Shown here: positions 9,435 to 18,837 of the stretch, piece after piece
Position numbering within the stretch: position 1 is the first letter of the stretch
Layout of the letters: every line of letters starts with the position of its first letter
Assembly (NCBI RefSeq): GCF_030811475.1
Contig: NZ_JAUSQV010000001.1
Coordinates: forward strand, 248,001-312,000
DNA from: Nakamurella flavida
GTDB taxonomy: Bacteria > Actinomycetota > Actinomycetes > Mycobacteriales > Nakamurellaceae
DNA length: 64,000 bases
Direction of reading: 5' to 3'
Notes under the pieces: model-generated
Seen by the model: only the letters and a program-made list of their open reading frames with translations
Database searches by the model: none
What the model was told of the DNA's origin: nothing
Program-made: the position numbers and the translations under genes

Positions 9435-12422
9435 GTGGCAGGCAAGGCCCGAGTACATGAGCTCGCGAAAGAGCTCGGCAAGACCAGCAAGGAAATCATG
9501 GCGAAGCTCACCGATCTCGGTGAGTTCGTCAAGTCCCCGTCCTCGACCATCGAGGCTCCCGTCGTCCGCAAGCTCCGCGACGCCTACCCGGCCGGCGGCA
9601 CCCCCGCCCGATCCGGTGGCGGCAACGGCGCGGCGAACGGCACGAGCAACGGATCCGGTGCCGCGACACCCGGCCGGGTGAGCACTCCCGGCCAGCCCTC
9701 CGGCATGCGTCCGGGCGCCCCCGGTCGGCCCAGTGCCCCGGCGCGTCCGGCCGCACCGGCACCCGTGCAACCCACGGAGTCGTCGGCCCCGGCCGCCGCC
9801 GCGGTCGCACCCGCGGCCCCGGCGATCCAGCAGCCGGCCGCGGAATCCCCGCGACCGTCGCAGACCCAGGCCCCGGCGTTCACCGGTGCCCCGGCGCCCA
9901 GCCGCCCGAGCCCGGCCCGACCGGCCCCGGCTCCCCGCCAGGCCCCCGTCGTCGCCGAACCGGTCGTCCAGGCTCCGGCCGTCCAGGCTCCGGCCCAGCC
10001 GGAACCCGCTCAGCAGGCGCCCGCCGCTCAGGCGCCGGCCGCCCAGGCGCCCGCTGCCGAGGCGGCCCGACCGGCTCGTCCGGTCGGTGGCGTCCCCGGT
10101 GCCCCGCGCCCCCCGCGTATGGGCAACAACCCCTTCAGCTCCGGCGGTGCCCGCACGGCACCGGCACGTCCCGGCGGCGCCGGTGGCGTCCCCGGAGCTC
10201 CGCGTCCCCCGGCAGCCCGTCCGGGCGGAGCCCCCGGTGCCGGCGGTCCCCGCCCGGCACCCGGTGCCCGTCCCGGCGGTGTGCCCGGTGCGGCCCCCCG
10301 TCCGGGTGCGCCCGGTGGTCGTCCCGGCATGCCCGGCGGCGGCGCACGTCCGGCGCCCGGTGGCGGTGGCGGTGGCTACCGCGGTCCCGGTGGTCCGGGC
10401 GGTGCCCCGGCCGGTGCCGGCGGCGGATACCGCAGCGGCCCGCCGACCGGTGGCGGTGGCCGTCCCGGTGGCGGTGGCGGACGTGGTCGCGGCAGTGCCG
10501 CGCCCGGTGCGTTCGGTCGTCAGGGTGGTCCGGCGCGCAAGGGACGCAAGTCCAAGAAGCAGCGTCGGCAGGAATTCGACAACATGCAGGCCCCGTCGAT
10601 CGGTGGTGTGACGCTGCCCCGCGGCAACGGCGCCACCGTCCGGCTGGCCCGCGGGTCGTCGCTCTCCGACTTCGCCGACAAGATCGACGCCAACCCGGCC
10701 TCGATGGTCCAGGCGCTGTTCCACCTGGGCGAGATGGTGACCGCGACGCAGTCGGTCTCCGACGACATCCTGGAGCTGCTCGGCTCCGAGATGGGCTACG
10801 AGGTCCTGATCGTCTCCCCGGACGACGAGGACCGCGAGCTGCTGGAGACCTACCACCTGACCTACGGCGAGAACGAGGGCGGCGAGGAGGAACTCGTCAT
10901 CCGCCCGCCGGTGGTCACCGTCATGGGTCACGTCGACCACGGCAAGACCAAGCTGCTGGACGCGATCCGCAGCACCAACGTGGTCGACCGCGAGGCCGGC
11001 GGCATCACCCAGCACATCGGCGCCTACCAGGTGGCGACCCACCTGAACGACGTCGAGCGGCTGATCACCTTCATCGACACCCCGGGTCACGAGGCGTTCA
11101 CCGCCATGCGTGCCCGCGGTTCGCAGTCCACCGACATCGTGGTGCTGGTCGTGGCGGCGGACGACGGCGTCATGCCGCAGACCGTCGAGGCGATCAACCA
11201 CGCCAAGGCGGCCGAGGTGCCGATCGTGGTGGCGATCAACAAGATCGACAAGGAGGGGGCCAACCCCGACAAGATCCGCCAGCAGCTCACCGAGTACGGG
11301 CTGGTCGCCGAGGAGTACGGCGGCGACACCATGTTCGTGGAGATCTCGGCGCGGGCGCGGACCAACATCGACGGGCTCCTCGAGGCCGTCCTGCTGACCG
11401 CGGACGCGGCCCTGGATCTGCGGGCGAACCCCGACATGGAGGCGCAGGGCGTCACCATCGAGGCCCATCTGGACCGCGGTCGCGGCCCGGTGGCCACGGT
11501 GCTGGTGCAGCGCGGCACGCTCCGCGTCGGTGATTCGATCGTCTCCGGCAACGCCTACGGGCGGGTCCGGGCCATGCTGGGCGACCACGGGGAGAACGTC
11601 TCCGAGGCCACCCCGGCGCGGCCCGTGCAGGTGCTCGGGTTCACCTCGGTGCCCGGCGCCGGCGACTCGTTCATGGTCGTCGAGGAGGATCGCGTCGCCC
11701 GGCAGATCGCCCAGAGCCGGCAGGCCCGGGCCCGCAAGGCCCAGGTCGCCAACCGTCGCCGGATCTCGCTCGAGGACCTGGGTGCGGCCCTGGCCGAGAA
11801 CAAGATCCAGCAGCTCACGCTGATCATCAAGGGCGACAACTCCGGCACCGTGGAGGCGCTGGAGGACTCGCTGCTGAAGCTCGACGTGGGCGAGGAGGTC
11901 GACCTGCGGGTCGTCCACCGCGGGGTCGGCGGCATCACCCAGGACGACATCAACCTCGCCGTCATCACCGACGCGATCGTGATCGGCTTCAACGTGAAGC
12001 CGGTCCGGGGCGTGCAGGAGATGGCGGACCGCGAGGGCGTGGACATCCGGTACTACACGGTGATCTACCAGGCCATCGACGAGGTCGAAGCCGCTCTCAA
12101 GGGCATGCTCAAGCCCGAGTTCGAAGAGGTCGCGATGGGTTCCGCGGAGATCCGGGAGATCTTCCGGTCCTCCAAGTTCGGCAACATCGCGGGTTGCATC
12201 GTGCGGAACGGCGAGATCCGGCGCAACGCCCGGGCCCGCCTGCTCCGCAACGGTGTGGTCATCAACGATCACCTCACCATCGATTCGCTCAAGCGGTTCA
12301 AGGACGACGCCGTGGAGGTCCGCGAGGGCTTCGAGTGCGGTATCGGCCTCGGCAGCTGGAACAACATCGAGATCGAGGACACGATCGAGACGTACGAGGT
12401 CCGCGAGAAGCCCCGGAGCTGA
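9435..12422 (+). CDS. infB: Translation initiation factor IF-2
   Basis: GTPase that places fMet-tRNA on the 30S subunit and promotes subunit joining. 995 residues. [24 protein letters not shown] at the start is the IF2N domain; GTG 9435 with AAGGAG just upstream is chosen because it begins exactly there. Residues about 55-380 are low complexity, first Pro/Ala-rich with PAPA/QAPA repeats, then Gly/Arg/Pro-rich with GGGGRGRG runs, then a basic [10 protein letters not shown]. The G domain has G1 GHVDHGKT (498-505), G3 DTPGH (548) and G4 NKID (602), followed by domains II, III and the C-terminal fMet-tRNA-binding domain IV. The long N-terminus is usual in actinobacteria though this one is on the long side. 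Confidence 0.98.
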   Translation: MAGKARVHELAKELGKTSKEIMAKLTDLGEFVKSPSSTIEAPVVRKLRDAYPAGGTPARSGGGNGAANGTSNGSGAATPGRVSTPGQPSGMRPGAPGRPSAPARPAAPAPVQPTESSAPAAAAVAPAAPAIQQPAAESPRPSQTQAPAFTGAPAPSRPSPARPAPAPRQAPVVAEPVVQAPAVQAPAQPEPAQQAPAAQAPAAQAPAAEAARPARPVGGVPGAPRPPRMGNNPFSSGGARTAPARPGGAGGVPGAPRPPAARPGGAPGAGGPRPAPGARPGGVPGAAPRPGAPGGRPGMPGGGARPAPGGGGGGYRGPGGPGGAPAGAGGGYRSGPPTGGGGRPGGGGGRGRGSAAPGAFGRQGGPARKGRKSKKQRRQEFDNMQAPSIGGVTLPRGNGATVRLARGSSLSDFADKIDANPASMVQALFHLGEMVTATQSVSDDILELLGSEMGYEVLIVSPDDEDRELLETYHLTYGENEGGEEELVIRPPVVTVMGHVDHGKTKLLDAIRSTNVVDREAGGITQHIGAYQVATHLNDVERLITFIDTPGHEAFTAMRARGSQSTDIVVLVVAADDGVMPQTVEAINHAKAAEVPIVVAINKIDKEGANPDKIRQQLTEYGLVAEEYGGDTMFVEISARARTNIDGLLEAVLLTADAALDLRANPDMEAQGVTIEAHLDRGRGPVATVLVQRGTLRVGDSIVSGNAYGRVRAMLGDHGENVSEATPARPVQVLGFTSVPGAGDSFMVVEEDRVARQIAQSRQARARKAQVANRRRISLEDLGAALAENKIQQLTLIIKGDNSGTVEALEDSLLKLDVGEEVDLRVVHRGVGGITQDDINLAVITDAIVIGFNVKPVRGVQEMADREGVDIRYYTVIYQAIDEVEAALKGMLKPEFEEVAMGSAEIREIFRSSKFGNIAGCIVRNGEIRRNARARLLRNGVVINDHLTIDSLKRFKDDAVEVREGFECGIGLGSWNNIEIEDTIETYEVREKPRS

Positions 12423-12502
12423 TCGCGTACCGGGAACGGCGGTCGGACCCTGCGGGGTCCGGCCGCCTTCCCCGTCCGTCCGCCAACGGCCAGGAGGTCT
12501 CC

Positions 12503-12808
12503 GTGTTCGTCGGTGTGCTCGAATGCGACGTCCTGGTGTCTCCGGCCGAGCCGGTGCACTCTCTCAAGCACAAGCGGGCGGTCATCCGCCCGGTGATCGT
12601 CAAGCTGCGCCGCCTCGAGGTGGCGGTCACCGAGGCCGGTGACCCGGACCGGTTGGCTCGCGCGCTCATCGGCGTGGCCACGGTGTCCGGCTCGGTGGAT
12701 CAGGTGCACCGGGTGCTGGACACCTGCGAACGCCAGGTCGCCGGCGAGGTGGAGCTGCAGATGCTCTCCACCCGCCGGCGGATCATCGGCGAGCAGGACG
12801 AGGACTGA
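12503..12808 (+). CDS. ylxP: YlxP family (DUF503) protein
   Basis: 101 residues, DUF503, a ferredoxin-like fold protein commonly found between infB and rbfA. Sequence FVGVLECDVLVSPAEPVHSLKHKRAVIRPVIVKLRR is the family's N-terminal signature (LK-KR motif at residues 22-26). Related to a ribosome-associated protein in firmicutes; molecular function is not settled. GTG start with AGGAGG five bases upstream, the best ribosome site of the operon. Confidence 0.9.
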   Translation: MFVGVLECDVLVSPAEPVHSLKHKRAVIRPVIVKLRRLEVAVTEAGDPDRLARALIGVATVSGSVDQVHRVLDTCERQVAGEVELQMLSTRRRIIGEQDED

Positions 12809-12956
12809 CCGAGCTGCGACGTGGCTCGGACCGTGCCCACGGGCACCTTCGAGGCCGACCGGTCGGACCCGGCCCGGACCGGACGCAGAACGCACCCATC
12901 ACTGATGCAGGACCCGGGACCCCCGTCGGAACCGGACGAACGGAACGAGGAACGAG

Positions 12957-13607
12957 ATGGTCGATTCAGCACGGGCCCGGCGGCTCTCCAAGCGCATCGT
13001 GGCCATCGTGGCGACGGAACTCGAGCACCAGGTCAAGGATCCGCGACTGGCCATGCTCACCGTCACCGGGGCCACCGTCACCCCCGATCTCCGGGACGCC
13101 GTCGTCTACTACACGGTGTACGGCGACGACGACGACGTCCAGGCCACCGGACTCGCCCTGGCCAGTGCCACCGGTGTCCTCCGCACCGCCGTGGGCCGCC
13201 AGACCGGCATCAAGTTCACCCCGACACTGTCGTTCAAGCTCGACGCCGTCCCCGAGAACGCCTCCCGTATCGACGATCTGCTCGCCGCCGCCCAGGCGGC
13301 CGACGCGGCCGTCGCCCAGCAGGCCGCCTCGGCGCAGTACGCCGGGGAACCCGACCCCTACCGCGTGCCCCGGGTCGAACCGGAGGACGAGGACGACTCC
13401 GACGAGGGCGATCCGTCCGACGAGGCCGACACCGATCCGGGCGACACCGATTTGGACGACACCGATCCGGGCGACACCGATCTGGACGACACCGGTCTGG
13501 ACGACGCCGGTGGCGAAGGGACTCGGGAGCGCGGTGAACCGGACGGTCGTTCCGCTCGGGGATCCGTCACGGGCGTCGGCTCGCCCGCCGGTCCCGACCG
13601 GAACTGA
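12957..13607 (+). CDS. rbfA: Ribosome-binding factor A, with Asp-rich tail
   Basis: Cold-shock associated 30S maturation factor binding 16S rRNA near its 5' helix. The KH-like core occupies residues 1-115 (ARARRLSKRIVAIVATELE at the start, DAVVYYTVYG near 42, AVGRQTGIKFTPTLSFKLD near 78-96). The family is about 120-160 residues; here 216, with an acidic tail from about 135 that includes two perfect 10-residue repeats with pattern D-x-D-P-G-D-T-D-L-D. GAGG lies 8-10 bases before the ATG. Confidence 0.95.
   Translation: MVDSARARRLSKRIVAIVATELEHQVKDPRLAMLTVTGATVTPDLRDAVVYYTVYGDDDDVQATGLALASATGVLRTAVGRQTGIKFTPTLSFKLDAVPENASRIDDLLAAAQAADAAVAQQAASAQYAGEPDPYRVPRVEPEDEDDSDEGDPSDEADTDPGDTDLDDTDPGDTDLDDTGLDDAGGEGTRERGEPDGRSARGSVTGVGSPAGPDRN
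13431..13505 (+). repeat. 30-bp tandem repeat in the rbfA tail
   Basis: Two 30-base units (13431-13460, 13461-13490) differ at one base (TTG/CTG), followed by a half unit (13491-13505). They encode the Asp-rich tail of RbfA and could change copy number by slippage in frame. Confidence 0.85.
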
Positions 13608-14212
13608 CACCCGGGAGTATCGCCCGGGGCGTGCCGGCAGTTCGGAGGCCTGCCCCGACCCTCGCGGACGGACCCGGGGGCGCCGGCCTGGACACGATCC
13701 GATCCGTCCGGCTGACTCGGCGTCCAGGCAATCACTCTGCGCCGGCGACCATCACTGTCCGAGTCGGTCGGCCGGCCCATCGTCGAGCCTCACCCAGGGT
13801 CAGCTCAACTTCACTCTCTCGGGTGGCAACCGGGGGACAACTGCCCTGAGTGTCCGATACATCCGGTTCGCTCCGTCGGTCGGCGCACTTCGAGAGGCGC
13901 AGAAGTGCAGGCGGGCTCCTCCGGAGGGAGGGGATCCTCGCAACGTGGCCGGGCTCGTCGCGTCGACGGGTCCACCGAGCTCGTCGCCGCGGCCTGCCCG
14001 GTCCGTGGCTCACCCGTAGTCTCGACGCGGTCGGCGTCGGGGTGACAGCATCACGATCCGATCACGACGACACCGCCCGCCCCCGGCACCGGCTGCGCCG
14101 GATCGGGACGGGTGGGTCCGGTCCACACGCACCCCGGGCGGGGACGGGTCACCGCCCGTGGAGCAAGGCGCAGTACCGACGTAGACACCGAGACACCAGT
14201 CCTGGAGGTGAC
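13608..14212. other. Long gap between rbfA and the DHH gene
   Basis: About 600 bases in a position where most actinobacteria have few. Open frames cross it but none resembles a protein I know, and their composition is that of frame shadows. No tRNA cloverleaf, T-loop consensus or strong terminator was seen. A ribosome site GGAGG at 14204-14208 serves the next gene. It may be a decayed gene or a long untranslated region. Confidence 0.4.
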
Positions 14213-15283
14213 GTGACCGACGCCCGTATCGCGTCCGCACGGATGCGCGGCCCGCACACCCGCCGCTCGGCCGGGCCGGACAGCACCCGGCGAGGTCTGC
14301 GGCCGGTCGTCCCCGCGGTCCCGCACTCGGACCTGGATCGCGCGGTCGATCTGCTGGCCACGGCGTCCTCCGTGGTGCTGCTCGCGCACGTGAACCCGGA
14401 CGCCGACGCGTTGGGTAGTGCGCTGGCCCTCGGGCTCGGGTTGCGACGGCGGGGGGTGCAGGTCTGGGTGTCGTTCGGCGAGCCTCGAGCCGTCCCCGAG
14501 TCCCTGCGCGAACTGCCGGGCCAGCACCTGGTCGTGGCCGCCGCCGATCTGCCGCCCCAGCCCGATCTGCTGGTCACCCTCGACGTGGGTTCCACCGACC
14601 GGCTGGGTTCCACGGCCGCTCTGCTGAGCACGGCGCGCACCAGTCTCGTCGTGGACCACCACGCCTCGAACACCCGGTTCGGGCAGCACCACCTGATCGA
14701 CACCGACGCGGAGGCCACCGTCGTGCTGGTGACCCGACTGCTCGACGGTCTCGGCATCGGGATCGACCGGGACATCGCCGCCAACCTGTACGCCGGACTG
14801 GCCACCGACACGGTGGCGTTCCGTTTCGCCTCGGCCTCGGCCCACCTCCTGGCCGCCCGGTTGCTGGACGCCGGCGTCTGCCCGGCCGAACTGATGCGCC
14901 CGATCACCGACACCCACCCCTTCGGCTGGCTGGGGATGCTGTCCACCGTTCTCGGCCGGGCCGAACTCGACCGCGCGGCCGCTCACGGCGCCGGGCTGGT
15001 TCATCTGGCCATCGAGTCCCGTGACTGGGCACATCTCCGCCAGGAGGAGCTCGACCCGGTGATCGACATCCTGCGGACCTCGAAGGAGGCCGCCGTGGCC
15101 GCGGTGGCCAAGCAGACCGCACCGGGGGAGTGGCAGGTGTCGCTGCGCTCCCGTGACGGGATCGACGTGGCCGCCGTGGCCGGGTCGCTCGGCGGCGGCG
15201 GACATCCCCGGGCGGCGGGGTTCACCCATCACGGCGAGCCCGCGGCGGCCTTCGCCGCCATCACCGAGATCCTCGACCGCTGA
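14213..15283 (+). CDS. DHH/DHHA1 phosphoesterase, NrnA type
   Basis: Bifunctional family that hydrolyses oligoribonucleotides (nanoRNase) and, in relatives, 3'-phosphoadenosine 5'-phosphate or c-di-AMP/pApA. 356 residues. DHH domain: LLAHVNPDADALGSALAL (about 61-78; Asp/His metal ligands), a central TLDVGSTDRLG, and the namesake VDHHASN (near residue 147). DHHA1 domain ends with SLGGGGHPRAAGF (about 324-336), the substrate-binding glycine loop. The GTG has GGAGG five bases upstream. The place next to rbfA matches the mycobacterial orthologue (Rv2837c), which cleaves c-di-AMP and nanoRNA, so this is the likely role. Confidence 0.92.
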   Translation: MTDARIASARMRGPHTRRSAGPDSTRRGLRPVVPAVPHSDLDRAVDLLATASSVVLLAHVNPDADALGSALALGLGLRRRGVQVWVSFGEPRAVPESLRELPGQHLVVAAADLPPQPDLLVTLDVGSTDRLGSTAALLSTARTSLVVDHHASNTRFGQHHLIDTDAEATVVLVTRLLDGLGIGIDRDIAANLYAGLATDTVAFRFASASAHLLAARLLDAGVCPAELMRPITDTHPFGWLGMLSTVLGRAELDRAAAHGAGLVHLAIESRDWAHLRQEELDPVIDILRTSKEAAVAAVAKQTAPGEWQVSLRSRDGIDVAAVAGSLGGGGHPRAAGFTHHGEPAAAFAAITEILDR

Positions 15284-15295
15284 GAGCCGGCCGTT

Positions 15296-15441
15296 GATCG
15301 CTCACCGCTGACCGCCGCCGACCGGACGGCGAGCGGCAGCGCCCTGCGGCTGCCGTCTGCCATCGGTCGCGGCCGGCGCCGAGCAGGAGGCCCGGTGTCG
15401 GACCGGCCGGTGCCCTGCGACAGTCCGGCCGGTGAGCGATC
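15296..15441. repeat. Long-range inverted repeat before the GntR gene
   Basis: GATCGCTCACCG (15296-15307) and its exact complement (15430-15441) flank about 120 bases that contain a further small hairpin GGCAGC/GCTGCC. The left arm lies just after the DHH gene stop. It may be a transcription-end structure or a remnant palindromic element. Confidence 0.45.
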
Positions 15442-15513
15442 GCCCTGTCGGGACGCATCTCACGCGCCTCGGGGTTGGCCGACGGCGGAGCACCCTGCCA
15501 GGATAGATACATC

Positions 15514-16209
15514 ATGGATGCAACCGCCTCCCGATCGGCCGCCGATCGGGTCCACGCCCACGTCCGCGACGGGATCCTGACCCGTCGCTACCCGGACAAC
15601 ACCCTGCTCTCCGAGGGCGGACTGGCCCTGGAGACCTCGGTGTCCCGCACACCGGTCCGCGAGGCCCTGCTCCGCCTCGAGGCGGAGGGCATGATCACCC
15701 TGCTGCCCAAGCGCGGGGCGCTGGTCCAGCCGGTGTCGGCCCAGGAAGCCCGGGACGTGCTGGCCACCCGCCGGCTCGTCGAGGTGCACTGTGCGCTCGC
15801 CGTGATCGCGGCCGGCCGGGGCGCCGATCTGGCCCGCTCGCTGCAGGTGCCGCTGGCCGCGCTGCGGAAGGCGGCGGCCGACGGGGACATGACGGCCTAC
15901 GTCACCGCCGACCGGGACTTCCACGCGACCGTCGTGGCCGCGGACGGCAACATGATCCTGCAGCGGCTCTACGGCTCGCTGCGCGACCGCCAGCTGCGGA
16001 TGGGGACGGCCAACCTGCTGGACCGGTCCGGGCGGCCGGACGAGACCCGCCTGGCCTCCACCTGTGCCGACCACGAGGCGATCGCCGCGGCCATCGGTGC
16101 GGGGGATGCCGACCTCACCCGCCGACTGACCGTCGAGCATCTCGCCACCGCCGAGCGCCGCCTCCTCGGCGCCGGGGCCGGCGGATCCGCCGCGGGCGGT
16201 GCCGCATGA
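15514..16209 (+). CDS. GntR/FadR-family regulator
   Basis: 231 residues. N-terminal winged helix (about 1-70) with the GntR signature LSEGGLALETSVSRTPVREALLRLEAEGMITLLPKRGALV in overlapping order (Ser-Arg-Thr-Pro-Val-Arg-Glu-Ala at about 45-52), then an FCD all-helical ligand domain (about 80-215) with the metal-site-like pattern D-x3-H (DRDFHATVV, near 131) and later HEAIAAAI. It should act as a ligand-responsive repressor. Its stop overlaps the ATG of the MFS gene (ATGA), so the transporter is the natural target. ATG chosen after AGGATAG; a longer reading from 15475 adds residues without family support. Confidence 0.88.
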   Translation: MDATASRSAADRVHAHVRDGILTRRYPDNTLLSEGGLALETSVSRTPVREALLRLEAEGMITLLPKRGALVQPVSAQEARDVLATRRLVEVHCALAVIAAGRGADLARSLQVPLAALRKAAADGDMTAYVTADRDFHATVVAADGNMILQRLYGSLRDRQLRMGTANLLDRSGRPDETRLASTCADHEAIAAAIGAGDADLTRRLTVEHLATAERRLLGAGAGGSAAGGAA

Positions 16210-17669
16210 CGCCCGGGTCGGCATCGCCGGCGGACCCTCGACGTCTGCGGCTGCCCCGGGTGACCGGGCTGCCCTGGGTGATCTGGGGAGTCGGCGCGGG
16301 GGTCTACTTCCTCGCCGTGTTCAACCGGACGTCCCTGGGCGTGGCCGGGCCGATGGCCGCGGACCGGCTCCACGTGGGCGCGGCGGCGCTGGGCACCTTC
16401 GTCGTGCTGCAGCTGGCCGTCTACGCGGTCATGCAGATCCCCACCGGGATCCTGGTCGACCGGTACGGCGCACGTCGGATGCTGCTGGCCGCGACCCTGG
16501 TCATGGGGACGGCCCAGCTCCTGTTCGCGGTGGTCGACTCGTACGTGCCGGCCCTGCTGGCCCGGGGCCTGCTCGGCATGGGCGACGCGATGACCTACAT
16601 CTCCGTGCTGCGCCTGGTCGCCGGCTGGTTCCCGGCCCGCCGCTACCCGACCCAGGCGGTGTTCACCGGCCTGGTCGGCATGGCCGGCAACGTCGTCGCC
16701 ACCGTTCCGCTCACCGGCATGCTGCACGGGTGGGGCTGGGGCCCGACCTTCGCCCTGGCCGGAGGGTTGTCGCTGGCCTACTCGGTGCTGCTGCTCCGGC
16801 CGGCGACGGCCGCGCCGTTCCGGGAGCGGGACGAGCGGGCCGCGGCGGGGCCGGTGCAGGGGGCCCGCGTGTGGACCGAGGTCAAACTGGCCTGGCAGCT
16901 GCCGTCCGGGCGGTTGGGGTTCTGGGTCCACCTGACGACGATGGCCTGCCCGACCACGTTCGGCGTGCTGTGGGGCTACCCGTACCTGACCCAGGGGTTG
17001 GGGTACGCGCCCTCGACGGCCGCCGGGATGTTGTTGGCGTTCGTGCTGGGCGGCGTGGCCGCGAGCCTGGTCATCGGGCCCACGGTGGCCCGGCGGCCGG
17101 TCGTGCGCATCCCCATCGCGGTGTCGGTGAGTCTGCTGTGCCTGGTCGGCTGGATCACCCTGATCGCCTGGCCGGGCGGGCGGCCGCCGACCGCGCTGGT
17201 CGTCGCGGTCGTCATCGCCCTGTCCATCGGTGGCCCGGCCTCCTCGGTGGGCTTCCTGCTGGCCCGCGACTACAACCCCCGGCACCGCATCTCCACCGCG
17301 ACCGGGCTGGTCAACGTGGGCGGGTTCGCCGGGGCCGTGCTGTCGGTGTACCTGGTCGGCCAGATCCTCGATCTGGTCGACGGTGGCGGCGACACCCACT
17401 CGCTGGCCGCGTTCCGCTGGGCCTTCGGGGTCTTCGTCGTGGTGACGGTGCTCGGGCTGCTCCGGCTGCTGACCTGGTGGCGGCGGACGCGGGCCGCGGT
17501 GCTGCTCGCCGACGCGCGGGGCGAGTCGGTACCGTTCTCGATCTCCCCGCACCGGGGCGATCTGGTCGACGAGGAGATGCTGGCCGTGGAAGCTGCCGCC
17601 GCGGAACGCGACCGCCGGCTCGTGGAGGACATGGGCGACCCGCTCTGGGTTCCCCGGGTGCCCCGATGA
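16206..17669 (+). CDS. MFS transporter, uptake type
   Basis: 487 residues with twelve predicted membrane segments (first about 24-44). Between segments 2 and 3 the MFS signature reads GILVDRYGARRML. Segment 5 region GLVGMAGNVVATVPL is typical of the family that includes NarK- and sugar-phosphate-like porters. A cytoplasmic C-terminal tail of about 45 residues is charged. Substrate unknown; the coupled GntR regulator suggests a carbon source. It is coupled at both ends: ATGA with the regulator upstream and ATGA with truB downstream, so transcription of truB may depend on this pair. Confidence 0.85.
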   Translation: MTPGSASPADPRRLRLPRVTGLPWVIWGVGAGVYFLAVFNRTSLGVAGPMAADRLHVGAAALGTFVVLQLAVYAVMQIPTGILVDRYGARRMLLAATLVMGTAQLLFAVVDSYVPALLARGLLGMGDAMTYISVLRLVAGWFPARRYPTQAVFTGLVGMAGNVVATVPLTGMLHGWGWGPTFALAGGLSLAYSVLLLRPATAAPFRERDERAAAGPVQGARVWTEVKLAWQLPSGRLGFWVHLTTMACPTTFGVLWGYPYLTQGLGYAPSTAAGMLLAFVLGGVAASLVIGPTVARRPVVRIPIAVSVSLLCLVGWITLIAWPGGRPPTALVVAVVIALSIGGPASSVGFLLARDYNPRHRISTATGLVNVGGFAGAVLSVYLVGQILDLVDGGGDTHSLAAFRWAFGVFVVVTVLGLLRLLTWWRRTRAAVLLADARGESVPFSISPHRGDLVDEEMLAVEAAAAERDRRLVEDMGDPLWVPRVPR

Positions 17670-18691
17670 CCGGCGCCGACGGCTCCTCCGCCCGGGCGGC
17701 CCAGGCGTCACGGACGGCTCGGGCGCCGCGGACCGACCGACCCCCGCGCCGCCCGCCGGTGCCGCTGCCTCCGGGGGGCGGGCTGCTGCTGGTGGACAAG
17801 CCCACCACCTGGACCTCGCACGACGTGGTCGGCCGGGTCCGGGGTCTGCTGCGCACCCGCAAGGTCGGTCACGCCGGCACGCTGGATCCGCTGGCCACCG
17901 GATTGCTGGTCATCGCCGTCGACCGGTCGACCAAGCTGCTCGGACACCTGGCGCTGACCGACAAGACCTACTCGGCGACCATCCGGCTCGGCGCGTCGAC
18001 CACCACCGACGACAGCGACGGGGAGATCGTCGCCGAGGCGGCCGCCTCCGCGGTCGCCGCGCTGGACACCGCGGGCGTCCGGGCCGCCATCGGGCCGCTC
18101 ACCGGTGACCTGCTGCAGGTACCGAGCTCGGTGTCCGCGATCAAGGTCGACGGCCGGCGCGCCTACCAGCGCGTCCGGGACGGCGAGGCGGTCGAACTGG
18201 CGGCGCGGCCCGTCACCGTGTCCCGGTTCGCGTTGCTGGCCGAGCACCACGACGGGGACGGACATCTGGACCTGGAGGTCGAGGTGGACTGCACCACCGG
18301 GACCTACATCCGGGCGCTGGCCCGCGATCTCGGGGCCGCCCTCGGGGTGGGCGGTCACCTGACCCGGCTGAGGCGGACCCGAGTGGGCCCGTTCTCGCTG
18401 GACGGCGCGCTGACCCTGCCCGTCGCCGGTCCCGACGGCGACGCGCCCGACGCCGGCGATCGGGTGGCCGCCGAGCTGCTGGCCGCCGCCGACGCCGTCC
18501 GGCTCGCCTTCGCCACCCGGACGGTGTCGGCCGAGGAGGCCACCGATCTGGGCCACGGCCGCAGCGTCCCGGCCGCCGGCCTGCCCGGTGTCGTCGGGGT
18601 CTTCCGGGCGGGGGACGACGCCCTGATCGCCCTGGTCCGGGAGGACGCCGGTCGGGCCCGCTCGGTCCTGGGCTGGCAGACCGCCGGCTGA
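17666..18691 (+). CDS. truB: tRNA pseudouridine-55 synthase
   Basis: Makes pseudouridine 55 in the T-loop of tRNAs. 341 residues. After a basic, Pro-rich N-terminal extension of about 35 residues comes GLLLVDKPTTWTSHDVV, the catalytic motif GHAGTLDPLATGLL with Asp74, KTYSATIRLG, and VDCTTGTYIRALARDLG; a C-terminal PUA-like domain follows. ATG chosen for the overlap with the MFS stop (ATGA). In relatives truB follows rbfA and the DHH gene; here the GntR-MFS pair is inserted between them. Confidence 0.96.
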   Translation: MTGADGSSARAAQASRTARAPRTDRPPRRPPVPLPPGGGLLLVDKPTTWTSHDVVGRVRGLLRTRKVGHAGTLDPLATGLLVIAVDRSTKLLGHLALTDKTYSATIRLGASTTTDDSDGEIVAEAAASAVAALDTAGVRAAIGPLTGDLLQVPSSVSAIKVDGRRAYQRVRDGEAVELAARPVTVSRFALLAEHHDGDGHLDLEVEVDCTTGTYIRALARDLGAALGVGGHLTRLRRTRVGPFSLDGALTLPVAGPDGDAPDAGDRVAAELLAAADAVRLAFATRTVSAEEATDLGHGRSVPAAGLPGVVGVFRAGDDALIALVREDAGRARSVLGWQTAG

Positions 18692-18837
18692 TCCCCGACC
18701 ACCGGTCGCCGATCGAACCCGATGCGGCGCAGCGGATCCGGCCCGGGTGCCCCGTGAGGGCCCGGTGACCACCCGTCGGGGGCCACCGCCCCGTCGTGGC
18801 AGGCTGGTCGCAGTGTCCCGATGATCGAGGAGCAGGT

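Noticed and set aside
9372-12272. 966-residue minus-strand frame
   Set aside because: Antisense shadow of infB, whose IF2 domains are unmistakable.
13850-14212. Longer N-terminus for the DHH phosphoesterase
   Set aside because: GTG 14213 has GGAGG at the right distance; the upstream part has no similarity to the family.
16199-17665. Fusion of a long N-terminal part to TruB
   Set aside because: This is the MFS gene read in another frame; TruB starts at the ATGA overlap.
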